A DNA stretch of 30,213 bases from contig URDR01000034.1 of assembly GCA_900546645.1 (NCBI GenBank), positions 1-30,213 of the forward strand, read 5' to 3'. Every line of letters begins with the position of its first letter. The first letter of the stretch is position 1. Made by a program: the position numbers and the translations under genes. The DNA is from an uncultured Bacteroides sp. (lineage in GTDB: Bacteria; Bacteroidota; Bacteroidia; Bacteroidales; Bacteroidaceae). Below the pieces are notes generated by a model. It worked only from the letters and a program-made list of their open reading frames with translations, was not told where the DNA came from and did not search any database. Positions 1 through 8,611 of the stretch are shown here, in pieces.

Positions 1-64
1 CATTGTATTAATAATAACGAGGGCGTTTTGTACTACGTTTTTAGGAACGTAGAACTGGACACCC
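1..64. mobile_element. End of an insertion sequence (inner terminus, partial)
   Basis: Positions 44-64 form a 21-bp terminus that is the reverse complement, with two mismatches, of 30161-30181 at the other window end. Read into the element it begins GGGTGTCCAG. The sequence beyond that terminus differs between the two sites, as expected for the left and right ends of one IS. Three in-frame stops (TAATAATAA, 9-17) may mark the end of the transposase gene, whose body lies outside the window. The base pair just outside the terminus is TA on both sides, which could reflect TA-targeted insertion but may be chance. I do not recognise the IS family. Confidence 0.7.
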
Positions 65-92
65 TAATTACCAATTTTTAAAACTTAAAACT

Positions 93-1196
93 ATGAGATT
101 TTCGAAGAGTTTATTTGTAGCATTTGCAGGCTTGGGATTGTTTGCATGCTCTAATGAAGATGTAACGAACAATGCAATTGAAGGTGATGCAGTGGTTGCT
201 GTAAAAATTCAAGACCCGGCTATGAGTCGTAATATCGCAGCTGATGCATGGGGAACTACTGAAGTGAAATTGGAATCAGTGAAATTGGTGCTGACTGCAC
301 AGACTGGTGGTGATACCAAAACATTCCAGGCAACTGATTACCAAGATCGTGCTGCATTATTGGATGCTGTAAATAAACACCAGTTTGAAGGTGTTCGTAA
401 TCCGTCAAAGATGGAAGTATTTATCAATACCGAAAAATCAAGCGGATGGGAATTAAGTGAAATCGTAAATAAAGGTTTGGCAGAACCTTTGTATGCTTCT
501 GCAGCAGCAAATCAGTTCACAGGTGGAAAAGATACTGATGGTGATGGTATCAAGGAATATACTGTAAGCTTAACTCCTGAACATACTGTTGCTCGTCTGG
601 AATTTGGTGGTATCAAACACATCCATACAGCTCAAAAAGAATGTATGTTTAAAACTATCAACATCGACGGTTTGTTCTTGAATATGCCTGGGTCATCAAA
701 CGTTACAGATTGGACATCTGCTCAGGAAAATACTCCTGCACACAGCAAAATCGGTGACAATGGTGAAGACTTTATGGCAGAAGGTGCAACTTGGCCTACA
801 GAATCAGCAAACTGCTATGGCTATAACATCCTTCCGGTAGAAACTAAATTGCCGATTCTGACCGTTTGCTTCAGCAACATTGCTGTTAAAGATGGTAGCA
901 ATATGATTTGGACTAATGAACAAGGTAAAGGTTATGCTACCGTTAAGAACTACAAGTTGGACTTGTCACAAGTTTCAGACACAGAAGTTCAGAATACTTA
1001 TAAAACAGCCTTTGGTGTAGGACAAGATGGTAACATCACTAAATTCCCTGCTGGTTACATCTATCAGGTAAAGAGCCTTGAAATTCCTGATGAAGCTATC
1101 GGTACAACAATTACAGGTGCTGAAGATGTACATATCATTGCAAATATTACAGTTAAAGAATGGACTGTAGTAGAAGGAACCGTAGAATGGAACTAA
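93..1196 (+). CDS. Major fimbrillin, FimA/Mfa1-type fimbrial lipoprotein
   Basis: This 367-residue protein is the likely main shaft subunit of a Bacteroidales type V fimbria. It has a short signal peptide ending in a lipobox (LFACS, Cys19), so it is probably lipidated, carried to the cell surface and matured by proteolysis at a basic residue (R46 is a candidate). The segment VARLEF near residue 168 matches a motif shared with three downstream proteins (LARIDL, LAAKIVL, FAKVTL), and the C-terminus ends in the short strand VEGTVEWN. It is the first gene of the operon. Codon use is AT-rich and looks optimised (GAA, AAA, CGT, GGT); one 60-base sample is about 33% GC against about 57% in the next gene, which suggests high expression or separate origin. 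The IS terminus ends 28 bp before the start. The FimA/Mfa1 family is assigned from overall pattern. Confidence 0.85.
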   Translation: MRFSKSLFVAFAGLGLFACSNEDVTNNAIEGDAVVAVKIQDPAMSRNIAADAWGTTEVKLESVKLVLTAQTGGDTKTFQATDYQDRAALLDAVNKHQFEGVRNPSKMEVFINTEKSSGWELSEIVNKGLAEPLYASAAANQFTGGKDTDGDGIKEYTVSLTPEHTVARLEFGGIKHIHTAQKECMFKTINIDGLFLNMPGSSNVTDWTSAQENTPAHSKIGDNGEDFMAEGATWPTESANCYGYNILPVETKLPILTVCFSNIAVKDGSNMIWTNEQGKGYATVKNYKLDLSQVSDTEVQNTYKTAFGVGQDGNITKFPAGYIYQVKSLEIPDEAIGTTITGAEDVHIIANITVKEWTVVEGTVEWN

Positions 1197-1218
1197 TCCT
1201 CTAATAACCCTCTTTAAA

Positions 1219-1253
1219 AAGGACCTGTGCCGCCGCAGTGCGGCACAGCCCTT
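1219..1253 (+). terminator. Intercistronic hairpin, possible attenuator after the fimbrillin gene
   Basis: A 9-bp perfect GC-rich stem (1225-1233 with 1240-1248, CTGTGCCGC with GCGGCACAG) has a 6-base loop and an outer 4-bp helix, AAGG with CCTT. It lies between the fimbrillin stop and the anchor gene start. There is no long T-run, so partial termination or protection of the upstream mRNA is likelier than a full stop. Either would give more shaft subunit than accessory proteins. Confidence 0.55.
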
Positions 1254-1289
1254 AACCTCTTTAGATACAGCAAACAAAACCAATCCATT

Positions 1290-2249
1290 ATGACCAGATA
1301 CTTACATACCCTCGTCCTGCTGCTGGCAGTCCTCGTCCTCCCCAGCAGTTGCATCAAGGAAGACTACGATGATTGCGACAACGTGATTATCTACTTCCAG
1401 TACCTTGCCGACGGCAAGACGAACGTCCTTAACGACTACATAACGAAGGTGGACCTGTATGTTTTCGACGGGGGCGGTCACATCATGGGCGTAGGCCACT
1501 ACAGCGAGGACGAACTCAAGCACTATGCCGCCATTCCATCCTTCCGCCTTACACCGGGAGAGAAATACAGGGTGGTAGCCGTAGGCAACGCCTTTAACCG
1601 CACGGAGGTGGAAAACCTGACGAGCGAAACCGATTTCAACAAGATTTTTATCCAGCATCCTGCCTGGGGTTCAGGCGAAGGTAAGGTAGACGGCCATGAC
1701 CATAACTATCTGGGACAGCTGGACTTCACCATGCCCGGAGGTGAAAACTTTACGGTCTACCGCGATACGGTAACCCTTTTGAGCGCACACATCAATGTGG
1801 ATATTGAAATTAACGGACTTCCCGCCCCGGACGCTTTGGGTGAGGGAGGGGAAATCCCTTATGAGTTGCGCATCGAGGAATCGAACGCCCAGACCGACTT
1901 CAACGGAGATGTTAATATGGAGGAGAAGGGTACCTGCTACCCGGCTCTGATTTACGATAAGGAACGCAACTGCTACCGCACCGACGACCTCTGTCTGTTC
2001 CGCATGAACGACCATGCCGGACACTTCGACAAGGAATGCTGCGAACACCGGCTGGTGCTGATTGACAAGCGCACGGGCGAACGTCTGGTAGACGGCAGCA
2101 TCTATAACTATGTCAATGCCAACAAGGACGAGATTGACCTGACCAAGCAGGAGGCAACCCTCCCCATTGCCATCCAGTTCTATGGAACCAATGTGGAAAT
2201 CAAGCTCCCCGAATGGGTCATCGTCGGCGGTAAACCGGAATGGAACTAA
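1290..2249 (+). CDS. Fimbrial anchor/assembly lipoprotein, FimB/Mfa2 family
   Basis: The protein is 319 residues from the ATG at 1290. I chose this start because a clean signal peptide begins there (MTRYLHTL) and ends at a lipobox (LPSSC, Cys21), while the longer frame from 1227 runs through the upstream hairpin. After the lipid Cys comes IKEDYDDC, the acidic, Cys-containing opening typical of the Mfa2/FimB (DUF1812) family, then VDLYVFDGGG, also usual for that family. Members anchor the fimbria in the outer membrane and limit its length. Second in the operon, with higher GC than the fimbrillin. The C-terminal WVIVGGKPEWN echoes the fimbrillin C-terminus. Confidence 0.82.
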   Translation: MTRYLHTLVLLLAVLVLPSSCIKEDYDDCDNVIIYFQYLADGKTNVLNDYITKVDLYVFDGGGHIMGVGHYSEDELKHYAAIPSFRLTPGEKYRVVAVGNAFNRTEVENLTSETDFNKIFIQHPAWGSGEGKVDGHDHNYLGQLDFTMPGGENFTVYRDTVTLLSAHINVDIEINGLPAPDALGEGGEIPYELRIEESNAQTDFNGDVNMEEKGTCYPALIYDKERNCYRTDDLCLFRMNDHAGHFDKECCEHRLVLIDKRTGERLVDGSIYNYVNANKDEIDLTKQEATLPIAIQFYGTNVEIKLPEWVIVGGKPEWN

Positions 2250-2284
2250 GAAATGAGGAGTGAAGAATGAGAAATTCAAAACTT

Positions 2285-2325
2285 AACAACTCATAAACTC
2301 AACAACTCATAAACTCAACAACTCA
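2285..2325. repeat. 16-bp tandem repeat in the fimbrial intergenic gap
   Basis: Two exact copies of AACAACTCATAAACTC (2285-2300, 2301-2316) are followed by a partial third copy. The tract sits directly before the third fimbrial gene and just after a purine-rich stretch (2250-2275) resembling the intergenic repeat at 16923. It encodes nothing and has no spacers. Confidence 0.8.
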
Positions 2326-2342
2326 AACAAACCATACGCTAT

Positions 2343-3659
2343 ATGAGATACATGAAGAAATACACAAGTTTGACGCTGCTCACGCTTCTCGTGATGTTGG
2401 CAGGGGCTTGCTCGAAGGATACACCGATGGAGAGCAGGGCTGAAAGTGCAAACATTACGGTCAATATAGCTTCACGTGGGCAGGTAGATACCGGAAACGA
2501 GGAGGTAAAAGAACATGAAGGTATCAAGACCTTGCGCCTGATTATGGTGCAAGAGGGCAAGGTGGCAGGAAACTGGCTCCGTGAATACAACGATAACAGC
2601 CTGACGCAGACTTTCCGCATTTTGGGAGTAAAAGCGATGGATACCCAGCTCTATGCCATTGTCAATGAAAAAGGAGTAAAACTTAATTATGCAGAGAGTT
2701 TTCAGGTGGGAAGCACTTTCAATAATGCGATTTATAACCAAGCTCAGCTCTATGAACCTAAGGTGGCTGAAAACGGTATTCCGATGGAAGGGTATCTACG
2801 CATTCCACAAGCCGACATCGTCAATGAAACCTCGGTTTCCATCTCCGTTACCCGTGCCTTGGCTCGCATCGACTTGACGGTAAAAAATAAAACCGGGGGC
2901 AACTTAAGCATCAATGAAATCAACTTCGGACCATTCTTCCCCGTAGCCGGCTATCTGATGAAAGGTCAGGGCGGTACGGTGCTGAATCAGGCAAAAAACT
3001 TTAACAAAAGGCAGACGATTACGACTAATGGTACACATACGTTTACCTATTATCTCTTTGAATCATCGCACGGTACCTATACGGTGGGCATGAAAGGAAG
3101 CACCAACTACGACCCTGCCCAGATTTATGACAAAGATACCAAGCCGATTGCCTCCATTGAGCGCAACCAGATTCTGAAAATCGACGCCAACGCCAACCCT
3201 ACAGGATGGGAGTTGCGTTGCGAGGTGGCGCCTTGGACACTGAAAGAGCATGAGGTTAACTATATCGACCAGTTGTCGTACAGCTCACACGGATGGGTGC
3301 CGGGAACCATTGCAGGCCGGCAAGAGAATACCGTTGAGCTGTCTCCTGATAAAGAGGCTGAGCTTAAGTTTGTGATTCAGGCTCCCAACGGGGTGACTCG
3401 CTGGATAGCCGAACTCGACGACAATACTAATTTTGAGTTGGTAACCGAAGAGGGAACAACCATCTTTAACAATGGTCAACCTATCGAACAGATCTTGAAG
3501 GTGAAGGTAGCTCCCAATGCTACCGATCCGGCAGCCACCACCAAACTGCATGTTTACGCAGTAGTGGGATCAGCTGCTCAATATGAGCTCGACCTGACCG
3601 ACTCGAAGGGAACGGCAGATTTGAATAATTTTATACTTAAACGCGCAGGAGGACAGTAG
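2343..3659 (+). CDS. Fimbrial accessory lipoprotein, Mfa3/FimC-like fimbrillin family
   Basis: The protein is 438 residues from 2343; a second ATG at 2352 (MKKYTS) is an equally good start. The signal peptide ends in a lipobox (LAGAC, Cys23). The middle contains SVTRALARIDLTV, the fimbrillin-family strand motif. The C-terminal third (from about residue 325) reads like an extra beta-sandwich module, with FVIQAPNG, a WIAELDD segment and a final LNNFILKR strand. In the P. gingivalis Mfa system, proteins in this operon position (Mfa3) join shaft to tip or sit in the tip complex; I infer the same here. The next gene starts 2 bases after the stop, so the two are probably translationally coupled. 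Confidence 0.72.
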   Translation: MRYMKKYTSLTLLTLLVMLAGACSKDTPMESRAESANITVNIASRGQVDTGNEEVKEHEGIKTLRLIMVQEGKVAGNWLREYNDNSLTQTFRILGVKAMDTQLYAIVNEKGVKLNYAESFQVGSTFNNAIYNQAQLYEPKVAENGIPMEGYLRIPQADIVNETSVSISVTRALARIDLTVKNKTGGNLSINEINFGPFFPVAGYLMKGQGGTVLNQAKNFNKRQTITTNGTHTFTYYLFESSHGTYTVGMKGSTNYDPAQIYDKDTKPIASIERNQILKIDANANPTGWELRCEVAPWTLKEHEVNYIDQLSYSSHGWVPGTIAGRQENTVELSPDKEAELKFVIQAPNGVTRWIAELDDNTNFELVTEEGTTIFNNGQPIEQILKVKVAPNATDPAATTKLHVYAVVGSAAQYELDLTDSKGTADLNNFILKRAGGQ

Positions 3660-3661
3660 TT

Positions 3662-5995
3662 ATGAAAAACAGAAACTGGATGATTTATATCATGGCTTTT
3701 TTTGCCTGCATGCTGGCTTCATGTAGCGAGGAGCTCGAGGTGTATGGCAGCGGTGAGGAGGTAAACGGCCGGAGCTTTACCTTGCAGCTCCGTGCGTCGG
3801 GGGATACCACCGAGGCGGGTGAGGATGCCTATAATGAAAACCGTATAGCTGCAGTCAGTGTATTCTTTTTTACGGATACAGAAACGGCCACTTGCTCATA
3901 CATGAAGCGGAATATTCCGACCAATAACAGCAATACGCTGAATGTGCCTCTCGATGATACTTTCAAGCCGGGCGAGTATTTTATTTTTGTGCTGGCCAAT
4001 GTGCCCGTTCATCAGGAGCCTGTAACGGGTAAGTTTACCTTAAACCAGATGAAGAAAAAGCTGATGTATACACAACTTTCTTCAGCCGACAAGCCGGAGG
4101 ATGCTTTTGTAATGCAAGGGCTAACCGAAAAGGTGATGGTGGCTAGCGGCGCGCAGGGTGGAACGGTTACCTTGAGCAGACTGGCAGCTAAAATCGTACT
4201 TCTGCCTACCATTAAGTCTCCTATCGAGATAGACGGTGTGACCTATACTGCCGAGGTAGACCGCATGGATGTAGCTTTGCACCATGTAACAAACTATGTG
4301 CACCCCGATGGTACCGAACTCACTCGCGAGGAGTATAACGACCGATTGACTCCCGAGGAAAAGGAAAAGACTTTTACCACAACCGACCCGCGCAAGTATA
4401 AAAGCGTAACGGCTCCCGGTGCAGCTGCAGCTTATGTGCATATCCCGTTTTATTCTTACCCGCATACCTGGCTTGCCTATACGGAAACCTCGCAGCTGGT
4501 GCAAAGTGAGAAGCAGACGTATCTCACTTTCCGTATTCCATGGACATGTACGAAAAACGGTGTGCAGCTGTCTACCAACTACTATTACCGCGTACCGGTT
4601 ACGAATGAAATCATATCTGGCTCTGACGGCAAAGAGTATCGTTCGCTGAAAAGCAATACCCTCTATAAAATCAAGATGAATGTGGGTGTGTTGGGAAGCA
4701 TCGACCCCGGTCAGGTGACTCCGGATGTGGATTTGAAGTATGAAATCTCCGACTGGAAGTCGGTTGATATCTCGGCTGATGTCAACAAGTATAATTACTT
4801 GGAGCTGGAAACCAACTATGTGGAAATGAATAACGAAAGCCGTGCCGACATCGGAGTGACCAGCAGCAGCGATGTAACGGCAAAGGTGGTGAAGATTACT
4901 TATCCGGATTATTCAAGAGAAGATATCGGTCAGTCTGAAATAACAGAGCAGAATAAACCGGTAGCACCGAATCGTGACGATGATAAATATCAGAAGTATG
5001 TAGGAATTTGGCCTTTTGGTCATTATGAATTTGACGAGGATAAATTCAATCAAGATTATGCAAAATACAAGGATGAATTGGCAGAATGGGAGTCTTTCTT
5101 TGGCGAAAATGCCACCTCAATACAGCCCTATGGTCAGACCTTGGTATTCCAGCACGAACTTGCTTCAACCGTCTACGTACCCTGGACTTACACTATTAAA
5201 GTAACCAATAAAGAGGGATTGGAGCAAGACCTGTTCATTACCCAATATCCGCCGATTTATATTACCGGTGAATATAATAGTGAAGGACGCACCAACCGCT
5301 TTGTGTATGGAAAGAATGGAGATAAGAATGTGGATGATGACAGAGGCTATTCTTTAGGTAATGCAAATAATCCAGGCAGTAGTTCAACCAATAATAACAA
5401 AAATCAGTATACCATCCATGTAACCCAATTGGATGCAGGAGATGAGTCTAAGTATATTATTGGTGACCCAAGAAACCCTACTCCTACCAAGCTCAGTAGT
5501 TTGGAAAAATATGGAACCACATCGCAAAAAGGTTTGCAAAGCTATTTGAAGACAAGAGGTGAAACTGGAACTGAAAGAGAATACGACCGAATGATTGCTC
5601 CTGTATTCAAGATTGCTTCTTCATGGGGAGTAGTAACCACTGGTTCAATTAATTATGTGCAAGCTCAGAAACGTTGCGCTTCTTATCAGGAAAACGGATA
5701 TCCGGCAGGACGTTGGCGTATTCCTACTGAGGGTGAGATTGAATTCATTGTCAGCTTGTCAAATATGGGCTATATACCTAAACTATTCGGTGGTGATTAT
5801 TATGCCTCTTCCAAACGTTATTATATTGGAGGTGATGAAGGCACAGAAGGAAAGTTTGGTGGAACCGCAGGAAGTAATAATGGTAATCGTTCTGTCCGCT
5901 GCGTCTACGATGTATGGTACTGGGGCGATGAAAAGTTAGCCAATCCGAATGTCTTCACTTGGGGCGATACCGAGCCGATACGTCCAAATAACTAA
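3662..5995 (+). CDS. Large fimbrial tip lipoprotein with C-terminal FGE/lectin-like module
   Basis: This 777-residue protein has a signal peptide ending at a lipobox (MLASC, Cys21). The N-terminal half has fimbrial shaft-type sequence (RIAAVSVFFFTDTE, LSRLAAKIVL), resembling Bacteroides DUF4906-type proteins. The C-terminal part (about residues 650-765) has GRWRIPTEGEIEFI, a YYASSKRYY stretch and SVRCVYDVWYWGDE. This pattern is like formylglycine-generating-enzyme or C-type-lectin-fold modules at fimbrial tips, so a binding role is likely. Composition changes inside the gene: sampled 60-base blocks are 50-58% GC before about 4330 and 32-35% in about 5040-5400, so the distal domain may have been exchanged. 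The exact domain family is uncertain. Confidence 0.72.
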   Translation: MKNRNWMIYIMAFFACMLASCSEELEVYGSGEEVNGRSFTLQLRASGDTTEAGEDAYNENRIAAVSVFFFTDTETATCSYMKRNIPTNNSNTLNVPLDDTFKPGEYFIFVLANVPVHQEPVTGKFTLNQMKKKLMYTQLSSADKPEDAFVMQGLTEKVMVASGAQGGTVTLSRLAAKIVLLPTIKSPIEIDGVTYTAEVDRMDVALHHVTNYVHPDGTELTREEYNDRLTPEEKEKTFTTTDPRKYKSVTAPGAAAAYVHIPFYSYPHTWLAYTETSQLVQSEKQTYLTFRIPWTCTKNGVQLSTNYYYRVPVTNEIISGSDGKEYRSLKSNTLYKIKMNVGVLGSIDPGQVTPDVDLKYEISDWKSVDISADVNKYNYLELETNYVEMNNESRADIGVTSSSDVTAKVVKITYPDYSREDIGQSEITEQNKPVAPNRDDDKYQKYVGIWPFGHYEFDEDKFNQDYAKYKDELAEWESFFGENATSIQPYGQTLVFQHELASTVYVPWTYTIKVTNKEGLEQDLFITQYPPIYITGEYNSEGRTNRFVYGKNGDKNVDDDRGYSLGNANNPGSSSTNNNKNQYTIHVTQLDAGDESKYIIGDPRNPTPTKLSSLEKYGTTSQKGLQSYLKTRGETGTEREYDRMIAPVFKIASSWGVVTTGSINYVQAQKRCASYQENGYPAGRWRIPTEGEIEFIVSLSNMGYIPKLFGGDYYASSKRYYIGGDEGTEGKFGGTAGSNNGNRSVRCVYDVWYWGDEKLANPNVFTWGDTEPIRPNN

Positions 5996-6027
5996 CTAAC
6001 TGAAAACTGAAAAAAACTTATTTGCGT

Positions 6028-8370
6028 ATGAAAAAGATAATGCTCTTTATAACCTCGCTTTTCCTCCTGCTGTTCACGGCTTGCCAGGAAGAGGATTGGG
6101 GAACCCATACTCCGGCTTTAGAGAAAGGCGAAAGTCTTTTCTCGTTCTCACTGCCCGAACCGGTGACTGCTACGCGTGCGGTTTTGGGAGAAACTCCGGA
6201 AGTGGAACACTTGCATGTGCTGGTCTTCAATGAAAAGGGTTTCTTCTTGGCAAATGCAAAGGCTACGGTGGTGACACAACCTGATGCAGGTACGGGTACG
6301 TTTAAGGTGAAGTTGCCGGTGTCAAACCGTTCGTGCCACTTGCACTTTGTGGCTAATGCGGATTATGATATGGAAGGTAAAAGTTGGCCTACCTATGTTT
6401 CTACTGATACGGAAAGTACCATCTTGGGAACTATGACTACCAGCGAGAATCGTGCCGCTTATTGGGGAAAGGTTTTGGTGGACCATATCTCGGATAAAGG
6501 AATCACATTGGATAAGCCGGTGGAACTGATACGTAACTTTGCCAAGGTTACGCTGAAAACTTCAATGGTGGGTAACTACCAGATAGAAAGCTATACGGTA
6601 TATAACTGTCCCACCGAAGGTTTGCTGGCTCCGTTTAACCCGTATGACGGTTCGTTTGCCAACTTCGTGAGTGTAACCGATAATGACCCTTACGGAAACT
6701 TTGTGAAGGATCATCCCGATTATCGGGGTACAACCAAGGGAGAGATTGCAGCCAATGAATTGCCTGCTGAAACGGCATGGAAGAAACCTACAGAGTCTTT
6801 CTATGTGTACGAGCGCAATCAGGATAACAGCGACATTCCTACCGCCTTGGTTCTGAAAGCTAAAAACTTAACGGATAATAAGTCTTACTATTATAAACTG
6901 GATTTGATTCAGTTTGATAATAAGACTTATAAAACTACTACGTATAACCTTTTCCGTAATTTTGCCTACGATGTTACAGTCAATGCGATAAAGGCAGACG
7001 GATATACCGATGCCAGCGATGCCGTACAGGCAGCCGCATCGAATAACCTCGCCGCTTCGGTTCAGGTGAGCAAGGTGAAAAAGATTACCGACGGAAAGCA
7101 TACGTTGGAGGTAAGCACCATTGATACGCTGATAGTAAAAACAGACCCGCTAGTCTTGAAATTCAAGTATATGGAGGGAGAAACCGACCGCACCAATACA
7201 GAGGATGTGCAAGTGCATTACGAAGAATCTTCTGCCTTTAGCAACATAGCGGTGGATAAATCGAACGGAACCATCACCTTGACACCTCAGACTCCGCTTC
7301 CGGAAGTAATGCAGAGCCAAGAGATTACCGTTGCTACGAAAAGCGGACTGACACGACGCATCGTGGTGCGTGTGCATGAACCGTACCGCTTTGTTTCGGT
7401 CGATTGCCAGCGGTTGGTTGCCGCATCGCAGCATCAGAGTTTCGTGTTGATGACGGAGCTCCCCATGGGACTTCCTACAGCTATCTTCCCCCTGACCTTG
7501 CGTATCGACATGACAAACAATACCCTTTACCCGGATGCGTCAATGAACCGTTTCCCGGTGGATGTGGTGGATGCCAAGAACTATGTATATCAGGTGGAAG
7601 TGGATTACAACTCCTACCGCCAGAATCGTACCATGTATAGTTACTTCAAGACCAATACCTCGCAGAGTGCGACTCAAATATCGGTAGAAGGAACGTATTT
7701 TGAGGAGTCTGATCCGGTAAGCTTTACAAACGGGAGTCCATATTCTTTCACAAATGTGAAGTTTGCAGGAACGAATGTCACTACCGCTACCGATACGAAA
7801 TTTATCGTTCCCTTCGGAAAAGGAGAGGCTGTGGATCTGGAGTTTAATATGACAACTACGGACAAGGTAACGGTTTACACCCGCTATCTGACCGATCCGG
7901 TTTCATCGTCCGGCACGTGTATCGAGAAGAAAAACAGTGAAGGGGCTGTGTGCGGGTATGAATACCAGCCCAAAGCAACTGGCAAACAGGTTATCCGTTT
8001 CCAGACGCGCGAATACCTGGCTGGCGGACGTATCGAGCTCTTTTCCGAAAACTATGTTCCGGTCATTATCAACTACACCAACCCGTGGGTCAATGTGAGG
8101 TTTAAGATTCCCGCCGGAGTGGTTCCCGACAACCGAATCGTCAAGGTATATGAGGATGCCTTCTATCAGGACTTCATTGGCGACCTGACCCCGATTTCGG
8201 GAGGAAACGGGCAAACGGTCATGAGGTCGTTTGTAGGTAATCAGCTCGAAACGATATTGTATTTCCTCTATCAGGAGGGAGGCAGAAGCTATCGTGGCGA
8301 AATGACGGTTGGAGAATTGATTGCGCAAGGTGGAGGTGACGGAAAATTGGTTACCGTAGAACTGAAATAG
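6028..8370 (+). CDS. Large fimbrial operon lipoprotein, probable second tip or shaft component
   Basis: The protein is 780 residues from the ATG at 6028; the frame opens two codons earlier at a TTG, but MKKIMLFITS is a normal signal peptide start. The lipobox is LFTAC (Cys19). The early region has VEHLHVLVFNEKGFF, the same beta-strand layout as FimB-like and DUF4906-like proteins, and FAKVTL repeats the fimbrillin motif. The C-terminal half is beta-rich, with no catalytic motif that I recognise. It is last in the operon, 32 bases after the previous stop, and is followed by a hairpin. It is presumably a surface-exposed structural or adhesive subunit; I cannot say whether tip or base. Confidence 0.6.
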   Translation: MKKIMLFITSLFLLLFTACQEEDWGTHTPALEKGESLFSFSLPEPVTATRAVLGETPEVEHLHVLVFNEKGFFLANAKATVVTQPDAGTGTFKVKLPVSNRSCHLHFVANADYDMEGKSWPTYVSTDTESTILGTMTTSENRAAYWGKVLVDHISDKGITLDKPVELIRNFAKVTLKTSMVGNYQIESYTVYNCPTEGLLAPFNPYDGSFANFVSVTDNDPYGNFVKDHPDYRGTTKGEIAANELPAETAWKKPTESFYVYERNQDNSDIPTALVLKAKNLTDNKSYYYKLDLIQFDNKTYKTTTYNLFRNFAYDVTVNAIKADGYTDASDAVQAAASNNLAASVQVSKVKKITDGKHTLEVSTIDTLIVKTDPLVLKFKYMEGETDRTNTEDVQVHYEESSAFSNIAVDKSNGTITLTPQTPLPEVMQSQEITVATKSGLTRRIVVRVHEPYRFVSVDCQRLVAASQHQSFVLMTELPMGLPTAIFPLTLRIDMTNNTLYPDASMNRFPVDVVDAKNYVYQVEVDYNSYRQNRTMYSYFKTNTSQSATQISVEGTYFEESDPVSFTNGSPYSFTNVKFAGTNVTTATDTKFIVPFGKGEAVDLEFNMTTTDKVTVYTRYLTDPVSSSGTCIEKKNSEGAVCGYEYQPKATGKQVIRFQTREYLAGGRIELFSENYVPVIINYTNPWVNVRFKIPAGVVPDNRIVKVYEDAFYQDFIGDLTPISGGNGQTVMRSFVGNQLETILYFLYQEGGRSYRGEMTVGELIAQGGGDGKLVTVELK

Positions 8371-8402
8371 AAATAACCGAAACAGAACGCATAAAAGGAA
8401 CC

Positions 8403-8438
8403 AAGGGTGAAAGCGGTTTTGACACGGCTTTCACCCTT
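8403..8438 (+). terminator. Candidate terminator of the fimbrial operon
   Basis: A 12-bp perfect stem, AAGGGTGAAAGC (8403-8414) with GCTTTCACCCTT (8427-8438), encloses a 12-base loop 33 bases after the last fimbrial stop. The trailing sequence is only moderately T-rich, so termination efficiency is uncertain. Confidence 0.65.
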
Positions 8439-8556
8439 GCTGTTGTATGTGAGGCAAGCCGATTGCCGCGGTTATGAAGAAGTTCCCATTGTTCGTTTAT
8501 GGTGACCACTGCCTGAACCTATTGGCTTTGATTATCAGAATCTCTCTGCAACGGAA

Positions 8557-8587
8557 TTGGTTTGTTCAGCGCAAATCACTATCTTTG
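8557..8587 (+). promoter_or_regulatory. Candidate promoter of the Rpn-like nuclease gene
   Basis: A perfect Bacteroidetes -7 element TATCTTTG lies at 8580-8587. Upstream are TTGG (8557-8560, 19-base spacing) or TTTG (8561-8564, 15-base spacing) as -33 candidates. The start codon is 24 bases downstream, giving a short leader. The rest of 8439-8556 shows no feature that I can name. Confidence 0.6.
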
Positions 8588-8611
8588 TCAGTACACTAAA
8601 ACTGAAAGTTT

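Noticed and set aside
1..81. Open frame through the left IS end (26 codons)
   Set aside because: It runs across the IS terminus into host DNA and has no start; it is a junction artefact.
1671..2279. 202-codon minus-strand open frame
   Set aside because: It lies antisense within the anchor gene, a product of the codon bias of the real gene.
2285..2325. CRISPR-like array
   Set aside because: The 16-bp units are adjacent with no spacers and there are no cas genes.
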